In this document: in pieces, positions 44,701 to 57,678 of the stretch
Layout: each line of letters starts with the position of its first letter
How positions within the stretch are numbered: the first letter of the stretch is position 1
Source of the DNA: Pterobdella sp. o SKG-2022
Taxonomy: Eukaryota; Annelida; Clitellata; Hirudinida; Piscicolidae
Reading direction: 5' to 3'
Assembly (NCBI GenBank): GCA_964035795.1
Contig: OZ038327.1
Location: 1,407,847 to 1,471,846, forward strand
Length of the DNA stretch: 64,000 nt
Program-made: the position numbers and the translations under genes
The notes under the pieces: model-generated
Database searches by the model: none
What the model was told of the DNA's origin: nothing
Seen by the model: the letters and a program-made list of their open reading frames with translations, nothing else

Positions 44701-45694
44701 AGTGGTGAGAAGATAATGCAAAGTGAGAAAATGGAAGAATGGGGAGAAAGGTGGGAAGGAAGGGGATAAAGATGTGTAAGTTAGATGGAGTATGGATAAG
44801 GTCATAGGTGAAAAAATAAGAAAAAAAAATTATACAAAAACAAAAAGCAATTGAATAAAAATGAACAACAAAAAAAACAAAAAAAAAAGAATAAAAAAAT
44901 AATAAACCTACAAGCCATCAATACTCTTGATGGACTGTTGAATAGCTTCCCGCTGGAAAGTGTAGCCATCTTCCATGACGTCATTTTCCGGAAGCATCTG
45001 AAATATGATTAATATTATTAATTTTATCTTCATTTTTATTATTTATATTCTTATTTGTTGGTGTTATTAAAAACCAAGTAAAGCCATACTTTAGCTTTCC
45101 CGGATTTTTAAAAGTCCGGAAAAGCGAAATTATAACTAAACATAAATATTTCAAAAAAAAATATTATATTACTTTTAATATGTTGCAGAGGACAGCTAGA
45201 AGGCTTTAAGTAATGCTTTCAATGTAAACTCTTTGGCAGCTATACAACACAATAACCATTGGGTGAAAAATTAATAAATTTTTAGTGTGAATATTGTAGA
45301 ATTTAAGTGAATTTGAATTTTTTTTTGGCACTAATCGAAGCCATTTCTGCTGCAGTATCTCATTTAAAATACCTCAAAAAAGGATTTAAGTTGATAAATT
45401 TAATTTTGAAATTTATTGATATTAAAATTATTGAAAAAATTTTTTTTTTATTTTAAATTAGAATGTAAGTAATTTTTGTTTTATTTGTTCAATTTTATTT
45501 TGCTAAAATTTTATTTCAACATTGAATTTTTTTTTCTTAATAAATTTAAAATTTTTTCATTAATATTAATTCATTTTTATTTAAAAAACAAAATAATTTT
45601 TATTTTTATTTTTAACACTCACATCCTTGTTCACTTTTAAAAGCTGAAATATGTCAAGTCTTGAAGATAAATTTGAAAGCGAATCATAATACAT
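37019..45694 (-). CDS. Large multi-exon protein of unknown family, low-complexity inserts
   Basis: The minus-strand start codon is at 45692-45694. Supported exons: 45623-45694, 44912-44997, 44321-44414, 43955-44032, 42770-43817, 42343-42599, 42028-42210, 41799-41912, 41081-41710, 40794-40881, 40643-40704, 40122-40162, 39339-40000, 38611-39011, 38295-38462, 38129-38186, 37789-37988, 37422-37526, about 37333-37375, and a last exon ending at 37019. An exon near 40320-40400 is doubtful. The first six junctions agree in phase. The protein starts MYYDSLSNLSSRLDIFQLLK and is mostly helical with conserved-looking blocks (QEWHDIKSLSSSF, RLGNEAEVEKLVEML, MASLLIQSTNQNEEVMMMTL, TIEQIAIVLSGLNYLNYG, LLLSDIGNNVDLRSINNHNN, ADQVYHVFFQVLFEDQDLLG, FLLNNYTKLQRHF). 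Between them are Asn-, Asp-, Lys- and Pro-rich inserts. The FLLNNY block faintly recalls tethering-complex subunits such as Exo70, but I cannot assign a family. Confidence 0.65.
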
Positions 45695-45837
45695 AAATAA
45701 GCTCAACAACAAACAATATAATAAAAAATAATTAAAATAATTTATTTTTTCAATTTCTATCTATTCGAACCTACTGTTTTGCCTAGTATTTTTTTAACCC
45801 AAAAGACTTACCCCGGGTTAAGGCCTAACGAAAAAAA
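45695..45837. promoter_or_regulatory. Compact divergent promoter of the unknown gene (-) and TRPM (+)
   Basis: Only 143 bp lies between the two start codons. It contains an inverted repeat TTAACCC (45794-45800) and GGGTTAA (45815-45821) around a CCCCGGG core. This is the only GC-rich spot in the interval and a candidate shared binding site. The TRPM start exon is inferred, so the exact width is provisional. Confidence 0.4.
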
Positions 45838-48800
45838 ATGCTCTTGGGAAAAAATGTCGACTTGTCTGCCAATAAATTTCTCAGTGACTACCAGGTTTGG
45901 TTTTGAATTTTCAAAATTATTTAATTTATAATTGTTAATAGATTACCAACACCATTTTATTTTATTAAAAAGTACCAAGCTTTTCGTTAAAAATGTAACA
46001 TTTCCAACTACGTAATTGAAAATGTTACACTGGTAAATAAAAATTACTCAATGCTCGGTAATTTACTTTTTCTCACCGGCTTAAGGAAAGATTAATTTTC
46101 AATTGATTACCGAATAACCATTCGTAGTTTAAAAAATTTTATAAATTTATGGCAACTTCCATATTTTCCACACATCACGTAATTTTCTTCCATAACATTC
46201 AAAATTAAAATTTTTATAGTTTATTTTTCCTTTTTTATGTTCTCAAAATCCCAAAAACTTTTCAGTATTCTAAAATTATTCTTCTATTTTAATGTTTAAT
46301 CACTAGGAAGTACCTTAAATCTTATAAGAATTTTCTGATATATAATCATTATTTCAAATAACCACTCACTGTTCTCACATCACCAATCACTCACCCTTCT
46401 CAAACCACTACGCACAAAAAATCCTTAAACCACCAGAAACCCACTATCTGCAAAGCACCCACCCATCACCATCTTCCTACCTTCCTATCTCAAACCATCC
46501 ACCCACTCTTCTCTAATAATCCACCAGGCCAAATGGATCCAAGATACTTTCAACAGAAGAGAATGCATAAAGTTTATCCAAAATGAGAAAAATACAGCAT
46601 TGTTTGTAATTTTCTTTGGCATTTTTTAATATAACCAATAAAATTATAGATAAATTTTTTTTCAGATACTAACCACTCAACCACTTTGAATATCCAAACA
46701 CAACCACCAGATGTATGTGTGGCCAACCTCGAATCGCCCACCCTCAAACCACTGAATCAATCCTTCGAACCTCGTACCCCGTCACAGAGAAATGGGCCTT
46801 CCACACCCACACCAAACTACTGCCCACCAATGCCTTTGGTACCATTGAGTTCCAAGGTGGACCACACCCTACTAAAGCTCAGGTGAGTTGGGGGGGGGGG
46901 GGTGTAGAGGTGAGAGCGGGTGAATGGATTGGTTAGTAAGGGGGTATATGAATAAAAAGGGAGAAAATAAAGAGAATGGGTTATGGGATTAGTAAAGATG
47001 GCTAAATGAGGGATTGGATAGGTTATGGAGGATTAAAAATAGTATTTGAATGGGTTATGGAGGGTCAAAAAGAGTGGTTGAGTGGGTTATGGGGATGAAG
47101 GTTACTGGAAAAAGTTGTAAGATGTTAGTTCTAGTTTTTTGAAATTCACTTATTTAGTGTCATGTTTTTGTTTTTTCTAAATAAACTCGCTATCTACAAA
47201 AGGCAGTGTAACTAGGAATAAAAATAAGGCTTATCAGGTTGAAGATGATAAAAAAATTGATAAAAGAGGAGAATGAGATAAAAAAAAATAAAAATTTCTA
47301 GCAAAAAAAGGAAACTTAAATAAAAAGTTTATGCATGTATCACCCATAATAGATTATACTGCTGTACATGTCCCAGTAACTGGGGTTGACAGCAGTTGAC
47401 CTAGATTATTGATACTATTTAAAACGTTATTTATAAAATAAGTCATGTATTCGAGACGAATCGGCACTCCAGATCCGCCCTTTCCCGCACTTTGATAGTT
47501 TGCCTTGCCCTTCTCAACTGGGACCAGCTGCCAAGGATACCAAAATATTAATGTCAATACAGTGAAGCAAAAATATCATGTTGCTAAAAACAAAAGATAA
47601 GATTATTTTACTGAAGACAACTGATAAAAATGTAGCAGACATTGCTTTTTTTTTTTAACTTTGTCTTATGTTAATTTTTTGTGTTTTGAAAATAAAACTC
47701 ACCGACATCAGCATTTGAATTGTCCATCAAAGCTTTTCTATACACAAATGCATTTCAATGAATCCATCACTAACATAGTAAGTTCAAATGTTTTCAATTC
47801 AAATAATTCAAAAAATCACAAATAAATATTGGTGAAAAATTATTAAAAAAAGGCTGAAAACAAGTGAGTCGACCCTTAGGCCATCCCTAACTGGGGTTTC
47901 AGTTGCGCAATTGATTGGTTTCACAGGGCGCTACTCTATGTGGACAATAGTAATACTAAATAAATACAAAAATCCTCACCAATATTATCACCTTCATCAT
48001 TATCAAGAGCTTTCGAGATAGCATAGTTTTGTCTTGCTGATAAGGGGGTTATGATCTTTGATTATGTTGTGATTGTCGTTCTTGTTTTAGTTACTACTAC
48101 AAACTTCTTCACATGCACCACCACTTCTACACACACATACACACGTACACTATCCATTTTACACATACACACACACGTATATTACCCATTTCACACATAC
48201 ACACACACGTACACTATCCATACACACTACCACTCTTCTTGTACCGTGAGGCAGGTGCACTTTTGCGCGTACACACACACACGTGTTGTTGTTTGTGGTT
48301 GTGATAATAATCATTAATCCAGAAAATTCATCCACCAATCCTCACTACCCAACCATCTTTATCCAATACAGTATGAACACGATCCAACGGTACTTTTAAA
48401 TTCACCAACCTTCACTACCTCAAACCACTATATTCACATGACCTATCTCCCATCTTAACCCTTACTGACACCAAACTCACACCCACCACTCAACCTCTTT
48501 CTAAATTCTCCGCCACCTAAACTCCATCCTCACCCCGTTTCCACCACTCAACCTCCATTCTCACTCAATCTCCCACCATTTAACCTCCCAGTATGTCAGA
48601 CTCTCCTTCGACACAAAGCCCGAGAAAATCCTACAATTGATACAGCAAGCATGGGGGTTGGAGCTTCCTAAACTACTCATATCTGTGCATGGAGGCATCG
48701 CAAACTTTGAGTTACAGGTGGGATGATGGGTGGAGGGAGAAAGAGGGTTGAAGTAGTAGGGGGTAAAGAATAAAAAAAGAAAAGGGAAGGTTTTTATTTT

Positions 48801-51518
48801 CGTGTTAGAAAAAAACGGGTTTATAACCAGTATTTAACCCTCTGACCCACGCTGACGTAAAAGGATTACTAGGAGGATGGTTCAACCGTCTAAACCATGG
48901 GTTGAACAATGACGATAATGCTCCTAATGCTTGCAATTCTTAATAAAAAAAAAGATTTAAATACATATTTAAGTTGATAACAATTTTCGAAAAAGCCATT
49001 CTGAACGCATATTTAAATAAATAAATATGGAAAAAGATTGAATACTATGGTGTGAAGGTTCATAAATTCACATAGATATTTGGTTTAGTTTCAAATTATT
49101 ATCAGCATCAATGCAATGAAAATCGCCGTAAAAAATTTTCATCGCAAATTAATCGTAACTACTATCACGACCATCCTAACTACCTCAACCTTCGTCATCA
49201 TCTTCCTTCTCCTCCTCACGCAGCCGAAGCTACGGAGGGTATGCAAGCAGGGTTTATTCAGCGCAGCCAAGACTACAGGAGCGTGGGTGACTACTGCGGG
49301 AACCAATACAGGTGAGATAATACGTCTGCTGTATGGGAATTTTTTTTCACACCATTTATCTTTATTCCATCATCAATCTTACCTCACTACATTATCTTTG
49401 CCCTTCAAAGCACCGTTACCCCATTTTCACAATACTTCACCCATCGTCAAACCACCATCTTCATCACCACATTCTCACCACGCCACCTTCACTCCACCAC
49501 TACCACACCCATCTAGGAGTGATGAGGCATGTGGGGGATGCCCTAGGAGACACTTTGGTACAATCTAGGAACCACATTATCACCATAGGGATTGCCCCTT
49601 GGGGGGTAGTACATAAGAGGGCCGATCTTGTGGGGCAGAATGTGGGTGGTTTGGGGGGTGAAGGATGAGAGGGGTTTCGAAGTGGGACAAATCTTGGGAT
49701 TAAGGTAAGAGAAAGTGTAGGTAGCTTGAGGTGAAAAGAGTTAAAGGTTGATGGAGAAAGAGCTGGAGGTTTGAGGGTTAGGTGTTTTGTAAAATACGGG
49801 AGGTTGCAAAGATGGTGTTATTTGAAGGTAATGGTTGATCCATGATTTTTTTTGAGCAGAAAAAATGTGGGAGCTTTATTTCATTCAATTTTTTCAACAT
49901 TCAAAACAATCACTCACCCTCCTCTCGCTCTCTTCCCCTTCCCCTCCACAATCCATTGTAACTACACCAAACAGATAGTGGTCCCCTACCACGCCATAAC
50001 CATGCCAGGCAGTGACAGCATTGTTCTTAACAGTGGTCACTCCTTCTTTCTATTGGTCGACGATGGATCGGTGGGCAGGTTTGGGTGTGAGATGGTGTTG
50101 AGAAAGAATTTTGAGAAGTATTTGGCGCAGCTTGGGAGCTCTAATAAAGGTTGGAAGGAGAGGGGGTGGTGTAAAGAGGGGGCTTGGAAACTGATGATGT
50201 TGGGAGGGGTGTGAAGATTGAGAAGCGGTTTTGAGATTAATTATAAAGATTGGTTAGGGATGGAATCACACCATCTTCATCAACCAACATCATTTTTCAA
50301 AACGCAGCATTTCACTTCCACCCCCAAAGCTTACAAGGACCACAGCACCCCGGTCGTCTGTCTCTTGATCGAGGGGGGCTCAAACTGCATCCGGACGGTG
50401 TTGGAGTGTGTGACTGATGTTCCTCCCACTCCTGTAGTGGTCATTGATGGGTCGGGGAGGGCATCCGACTTGCTCGCTTTTGTGCATAAGTATTCTCAGT
50501 CTGATGGGTGAGTTTGGTGGATGGGGGTGAGGGTGTGGTAGGGTAATGTTGATAGTGGTGGTAGGGGGTTTATGGGTGCTAAGTGTTGGAGGGGAAAGAG
50601 GGGAGGTTGAAAGACGTTTATGGGTGGGTGATTGTGGATGGAAAGAATTGAGTTTTTAGAGGTTTTTGGCTTGTGTGAGTTGAGTTTGGGGTTTTGGGTG
50701 CTTAAGCTCAAAACATTCAGTCTATTTTACGACTTAAAACATTGCGGTTTTATTGTTCATCATAATTTTTCCCCCAAATTCCACCATTTTCTATCAACAG
50801 CATGATGCCTGAAATGCTCAAGGAACAGCTACTTTCAACCATAAGCAAGACATTTATCTACAGTAGGCAGGCTTGTGAGCGTGTGTATACGGAACTTATG
50901 CTGTGCACCAAGGATAAGAATCTGGTGAGATGGGGGGGAGGGCAGTATTGATGGGCTAGGTGCATAAGTATTCTTAGTCTGATTATTATTATTATTATCA
51001 TTTTTTTTTTCATTATTTTTATCAATATGATTAATATCTATCGAATTTCATCACATAATCTTGCTTTAATATTGATGTTGTTTCCATGATCCGTGGCATA
51101 GGCGGATAATGGGGTGATTTAGTGGTGGGTTGTAGATTGAGTAAGGGTGTGTACCAAAGAATTTTTCAAGATAGTTGGAGAAGGTGGGGGATGAGTTTAG
51201 AGGTGGTATAGGAGTATGATGGGTGGGTTATAGATGTCGAAAGGAGTTGGTTTTTTTCTTAGTTGAGGAAGGTGGTGGGGCATTTGTATGTTAAGTGTGA
51301 GAATCTGGTGGGGTAGGGGAGAATTGGTTGGTACGAAGTTTGATGGTGTCAGGATTTGGATAGGTATTGGTCCAGAGGTGAGTAATTTTTCGATAGTATT
51401 AATAATTGAAAAAGGTCGTTGAGGAGAATAATCTCACTCAATCAGATCACAGTATTCAGAGTGGGAGAGGAGTCGCAAGACATCGATCAATCCATCCTTA
51501 CTGCCCTCCTTAAAAGTA

Positions 51519-51550
<32 letters not shown>

Positions 51551-52172
51551 ACTGATTAATTAGGTAAAATTAATAATAAAACCAATAATAAATGAAAAAT
51601 ATTTCTAATGAAAAGAGCTCTACTAATAATAATAATAATGACAATAATAAAAATAATAGTAATAATAATAAGAATAACTAGGTCAAGACATTGGCTCTCT
51701 CCACCAATTAAAACTCACAATGGCATGGGACAGGGTCGATATGGCGGCCAATCATATCTTCTCCACTGGTTATGCATGGCAGGTTATTATTATTATTATT
51801 ATTTTTATTATCATTGTTGCTATTATTATTATTATCATTGTTATCAGGAAGGCGCTTTGGATCAAGCTATGATGGACGCTCTAGTTAATGATCAAGTGTG
51901 TTTGTTTTCTTCTGCTATTATGCTTATTATTATGATTATTATTATGGTTGTTATTATGATTTTTATTATGGTTATTATTAAGATTGTTATTTGGTTATTA
52001 TTATGGTTGTTATAATTGTTATTGTTACATATTATCATCATCATTTTTTCTTGTTTTTGTTATTATTGCCTTTTTATTAATATTATTTTCGGAAAAATTA
52101 GCATTCACCATCATCATCATCATCATCACCACCATCATCATCACCATCATCATCATCATCATCACCACCATC

Positions 52173-52204
<32 letters not shown>

Positions 52205-54476
52205 CATCACCACCATCATCATCATCATCACCCAGGTAGACTTTGTGAAGCTGTTGATAGAAAATGGAGTGAACATGGGCAAGTGGCTGACCATCACCAA
52301 GCTGGAAATGCTCTATAACAATGTGAGGGATCAATAATAATAATAATAAGGATAATGAGAATAATACTAATTTTAAGTAATAATAATTATGATAATAATA
52401 CTAACAATAATACGCATAATGGAAATAACACCAATAGTAAAGGAAGATTATGGGATGAAATTCATCAGATAATAATCATATTGATAAAAATAATAAAAAT
52501 GATAATAATAATAATGACAATAATATTAAAAACGTTGATAATGATCATTATTTTTGTTTTTCTAGGTTCTCAATGCCTCTAAGCCGATGCCCTACAAGAA
52601 TGTGCAGTTTGTGTCCAGTAGAGCTGTGAGTCATAATAATAATAACAATAATAAGGATAACATAAGACATAATAACATAAAAAATAATATAATAAAATAT
52701 CAAAAAATAATAATATTAACAGAATAATAGGAATAATAAAACAAAAAAATGGCATTAAGAATATCAATATTGAAAAAATAACAACAATAAAAACAATAAT
52801 AATAATAGAAAGTTGACTCGACAAGCACCCTGAAGTTCCTACTGAGTGAGGTCAGAGGGGGCACTGATAAGCAATACTTTACTCTGGGAGATATTGGGCA
52901 GGTAGGTAGATAAGTAGATAGATAAATAAGTAGGTAGGTATGTAGATAGATAGATAGATATATAGATAGATAGATAGATAGATAGACGGACAAGCAGACA
53001 TACAGATAAATAGATAGATGTATACATATAAAGATAGACAGCCATACAGACAGACAGACAAACAAACACACAGGTGGTGAACAAATTGATGGGGGGTGGT
53101 TACCAGTCATTATATTGCAGACGAAAGTTCAGAAACGTCTTTGCTTACTATAGGAAAGGGGTTATTATTATTATTATTGTTGTTGTTATTGTAGTTTTTA
53201 TTATTTATATCATTATTATTTGCATTATTACTATTATTCTTTTTGATTTTGTTATTATTATTGTTAAATAATAGTAATAATAATAATTATTATTTGCATT
53301 ATTGTTATCCACAGACGACTACAGTTCCTCTCTCATCTGCCTCTTTTAAAAATAATCAACATGGTCAGTTATTCAAAGTTATTAATAAATAAATAATAAT
53401 GATAATAATAATAATAATAAAAATAATCTAACACTCACCACTCTTTTTTTTTCTGTTATCCTCCCCCAATTCACCACCAACATTTTTTGTTCTCCCTAAC
53501 CACCATCATCCAAACTTCCTCTTTCCTCATAACTATCATCATTATCTGAATATCTCTTCTCTACCACCGTCACCATCCAAATCTCTCCACCATCTCACCA
53601 TCATCAACACTCAAATTCTTCTTCCTACCCCCACCACTACACCATCTAAACTCCTCTTTTACCCTCACCAGGCCAAGGGCTTACCCATTTCAAGTACCCT
53701 TACAGTGAATTAATGATATGGGCGGTGCTGTTGAGGCGGCAGAAGATGGCGATGTTTATGTGGGAGAGGGGGGAGGAAGCTTTAGCTAAGGTGGGTCGAG
53801 GTGCTGGTTTATCATGGGTGGCGTTGTGGTGAAGAAGGGCCTATTTTAAGGGGATGAGAATAAGGTTATTAAAAGATAGTTGGAATTAGGTTAATTGAGA
53901 GGATTGCTCATAATATTAATATCAATAACTTCTATTTTATTTTTTTTGTTCATTTTTATTATTATTATCATTTTTATTATTATTATTATTATTTTCATTT
54001 TAGTCCTGGGCATGACGTTAAACTGCACCGATGACAGCGTCTCCAATTTGAGACTGCTTTTCTGTTATAACCTGGATAACAGTAGACTTCGGTAACAGGT
54101 ATCGACAAACTGATATCCTGGTATCGTTGTCATTTGGCTTGGCGGAGGATCATTCTTTATTGACAACGGCAAGGCAAACTGCCCAAATGTGGAAACGGCG
54201 GTTCTTGAAATCCGATAGTTTCAAGTTGGACGTTAGCTTGGGCTGGCAGTTTTATGAAAACTTTGTCCCAACTAAAAATGGCTTTCATTATTCGACTGCT
54301 GTATACCCCAGCTACTGGGACGCCTACAGCAATATAATATAATATGGATATTATTTATTTATTATAGTGCCTCTGCGCCAGCAAGCTGTACAAGAGCATG
54401 GTGAAGGAGGCTGAAGATGATGAGTATGAGATTGACGTGGCCAGTGAGATCAAGAGATACCAATAGTAATAATAAC

Positions 54477-54507
<31 letters not shown>

Positions 54508-57500
54508 GTGTTTCAATATTTTTATGTTTTCTAGTACCCTATGTAACAGCCTTTCAACAATTAAATACATCCTATCCAACCACCACACCCATCCCAACCA
54601 CCACATCCTATCCAACCACCACACCCATCCCAACCATCACATCCTATCCAACCACCACACCCATCCCAACCACCACATCCTATCCAACCACCACACCCAT
54701 CCCAACCACCACATCCTATCCAACCACCACATCCGTTTAACCAAACCCATTCCACCTAAACCACACCCACCCCTCAAAGCGAGTTTATGGATAAAGCAAG
54801 CGAACTCTTAGACCAATGCTACAAAACAGACGAAGACCTGACCCAGTTATTGTTGACCTATGAACTCAATAACTGGGGCAACCAAACCTGCCTGTCTTTA
54901 GCTATAGCAGGGTCGAACAAGAACTTTATCGCTCACACCTGCTGTCAGATCCTGTTGACTGAGATGTGGATGGGTGGTTTGAGGACCAGGAAGTACCCTA
55001 GTATCAAGGTCAGAGGAGGGGTGGAGGAAATTGGGGTTTAATGGTAGATGGAGGGAGGTTTAGGGTGCTATGGGGACGATAAATGGGGTTGGGCTTTTCA
55101 ATGGGGGTGTTGAGAGAGCTTATTGGTCGATGGGAAAGAAAGCCTTGGGGGTTTGAGTAAGGGTGTGAGGGAGATTTCGGGACGAAATGGAAGATGTATG
55201 ATGGGAGCTGAGAGGGGAGGAGATGAAGTTGGAAAAAGGAAGATATAACTTGTTATGAACATTTGCAAGTTTAATACAATTACAATTTGATTACGAATAA
55301 GATAAAGTTGAATTTAGATCCATTAGGTTAAAAGTTTATTCATCGACCTACTTTCGAAAAAATTCAAGCCATATACTCAAATAATTAGCCAGAAAAATGT
55401 TTTGAAGACCGAAAGTTATTAATATTAATGCAAGTTGAATGGAGCTTTTTTATGATTTTATATAAGTCATTACCTCTGCTTTATAACGCTGTTTCCACAT
55501 AGTTGAGAATCCATCCATTTATTATTTTCACCCTAAGCTGCCCTCTATCATTCCACCAACCCACACCATCACTAACCCGCTACTATCCGCTCAACTCTCT
55601 ACCCCATAACTCAACTTTCACCATACCACCCACTCAACCTACATCCCCCCCAACCCACTCAACTCTCCATCCCGCTTCACCCACTTAACTTTCCACCACT
55701 AACCCCCCCAACACAACCACAGGTAATTTTAGGCATTTTTTTCTTCCCCTCGATCCTCTTCTTCGACTACAGAACCAAGGAGGAGTTAGAGATGATGCCC
55801 CAACCACAAGATGAGCATGCGTCAGACACTGATGCATCCAGTGAAGCCTCCGATGAAGAAGAATTCAAAGATCCTGCTGGACAAACCTTTGATCCGCCAC
55901 CCGTGAGCCCTTTGATCGTGAGTTTGGGGGTAAAGGAAAAGGGAGGAGGGGAAAGGGCTTAGGGAGATGTGGATATAAGGCTGGTTAGAAGAGGATTGAG
56001 AGTTGGTGGTGGTACTGTGTCGAAAGGAAAAAAAGAATTTTTTTGGTGAAAGAAAATAGGGAAAATAAAAACAATTTGCTGGGCGAGGCTTATTCTGTTC
56101 AGAAATTATTGTAAATATTATATTGTTATCATTATTCTTATTATTTATATTATTTCCTCTTCACTCAGCTCACCTCCGAAGAAACACCAGCCCAAAACTT
56201 ACCAACTAACAGGAATAACGTTGATGATAACAACGATAGCAACAATAAAAATTCTAATACTATCATCACCACTACTACAACTACTACCATTGCTAACGAT
56301 AGTACAATCAGCAGTAATAATGATAATAAAAATAATAAGAATAAGAATAAAAATAATGACACTATCCAGACATTTTTCCAGAATTCTGTGGTTAGATTAT
56401 TTGTTTTTAATAGTTTTTTGCTTGTCATAGTTATTTCAATTTAAATGAAATAAAATTACTCTTTTTTTTTCACCAAATATCACCAATCGACCTCGTTCTT
56501 CTCACCACATTATTTTCTTACCCCAACCATATCTCCAACTTCACCCAATCTCTATATTTTCTACCAACCATTCTTCACCCTTCTTTCTTTTTTTTACTTC
56601 CATCTTTACAACCCTTTTCTTATCTTTGCCCCCATCTTTTCAACCCCTCTTCTCTTCTCTCCACTTCTATCTTTTTAACTCCCTCCCACCCTTCAGATAT
56701 CTGAACGCCGCTCTAACATCACCTACCGCAATCCCAGAGTGATGTCACGTGCCATCTTCAAGCACCCGAGCATCGTGAAGAGTTCGGAGAAGAACTTCAA
56801 AAAGTATTTTTAGAATTCATTATGTATTCATATGTGGCTAATTTAGTTTTTCGAGTCATTACATATTCATAAATGACTATGCGAGAGTTTATTATTAGTT
56901 CAAGAAAGAGAATACTTGTAATCATAATATGAAATTAATAATAATAATAATAATGATAATTCAACAATAATAAGAATAATAATAAAAACAGATCGAACCA
57001 GCTGTTATGGGGGAAGAAGATATCAGAGTTTTATACTGCTCCCATCACCAAGTTTTGGTTGCATTCTGTGAGTTGAGGGGTTCTGGGGGAGGGAGGGTCT
57101 TGGTGGGTGAGAAATGTGGTTTAAGAAAAGGTTTTTGGGAATTAAGAGAGAGATCATCCAAGTGAGAGGAAGGGTTGGACGATAGGCGGACTTTGGAGAT
57201 ATTATTGAGGTAAGTATGGGCTGGGCATAGTTCAATGAAGCCTTCATCATCATCATCACCATCATTTTTTAATCTATTAATAACCAACCAATAAACGCTT
57301 GTTTCTACAGCATCATCATATTTTTTATTATTTTCATTTTTTTTTCACTTTTTTATCATTATCATAACCTCTCCCAGATTGGCTACCTCGCCTTCCTTCT
57401 CATCTTCATCTACATCGTTCTCATCGCCACTCCCGTGTCTTGGCCCAGTGTTCTAGAATGGTTATTATTGTTTTTGTCATTATTGATGGCATTTTATTGT

Positions 57501-57647
57501 TAATATTATTGCTTTTTTAATGTTATTGTTTTTGATGATTTTTTTTATCGAATGTATTTACTAACATTTTTTCCAGGTATATTTTTGCCTACAAAGTCGG
57601 CATCGCGGTTGAAAAGATGAGAGAGGTAAAAATAATATTAATTATCA

Positions 57648-57678
<31 letters not shown>

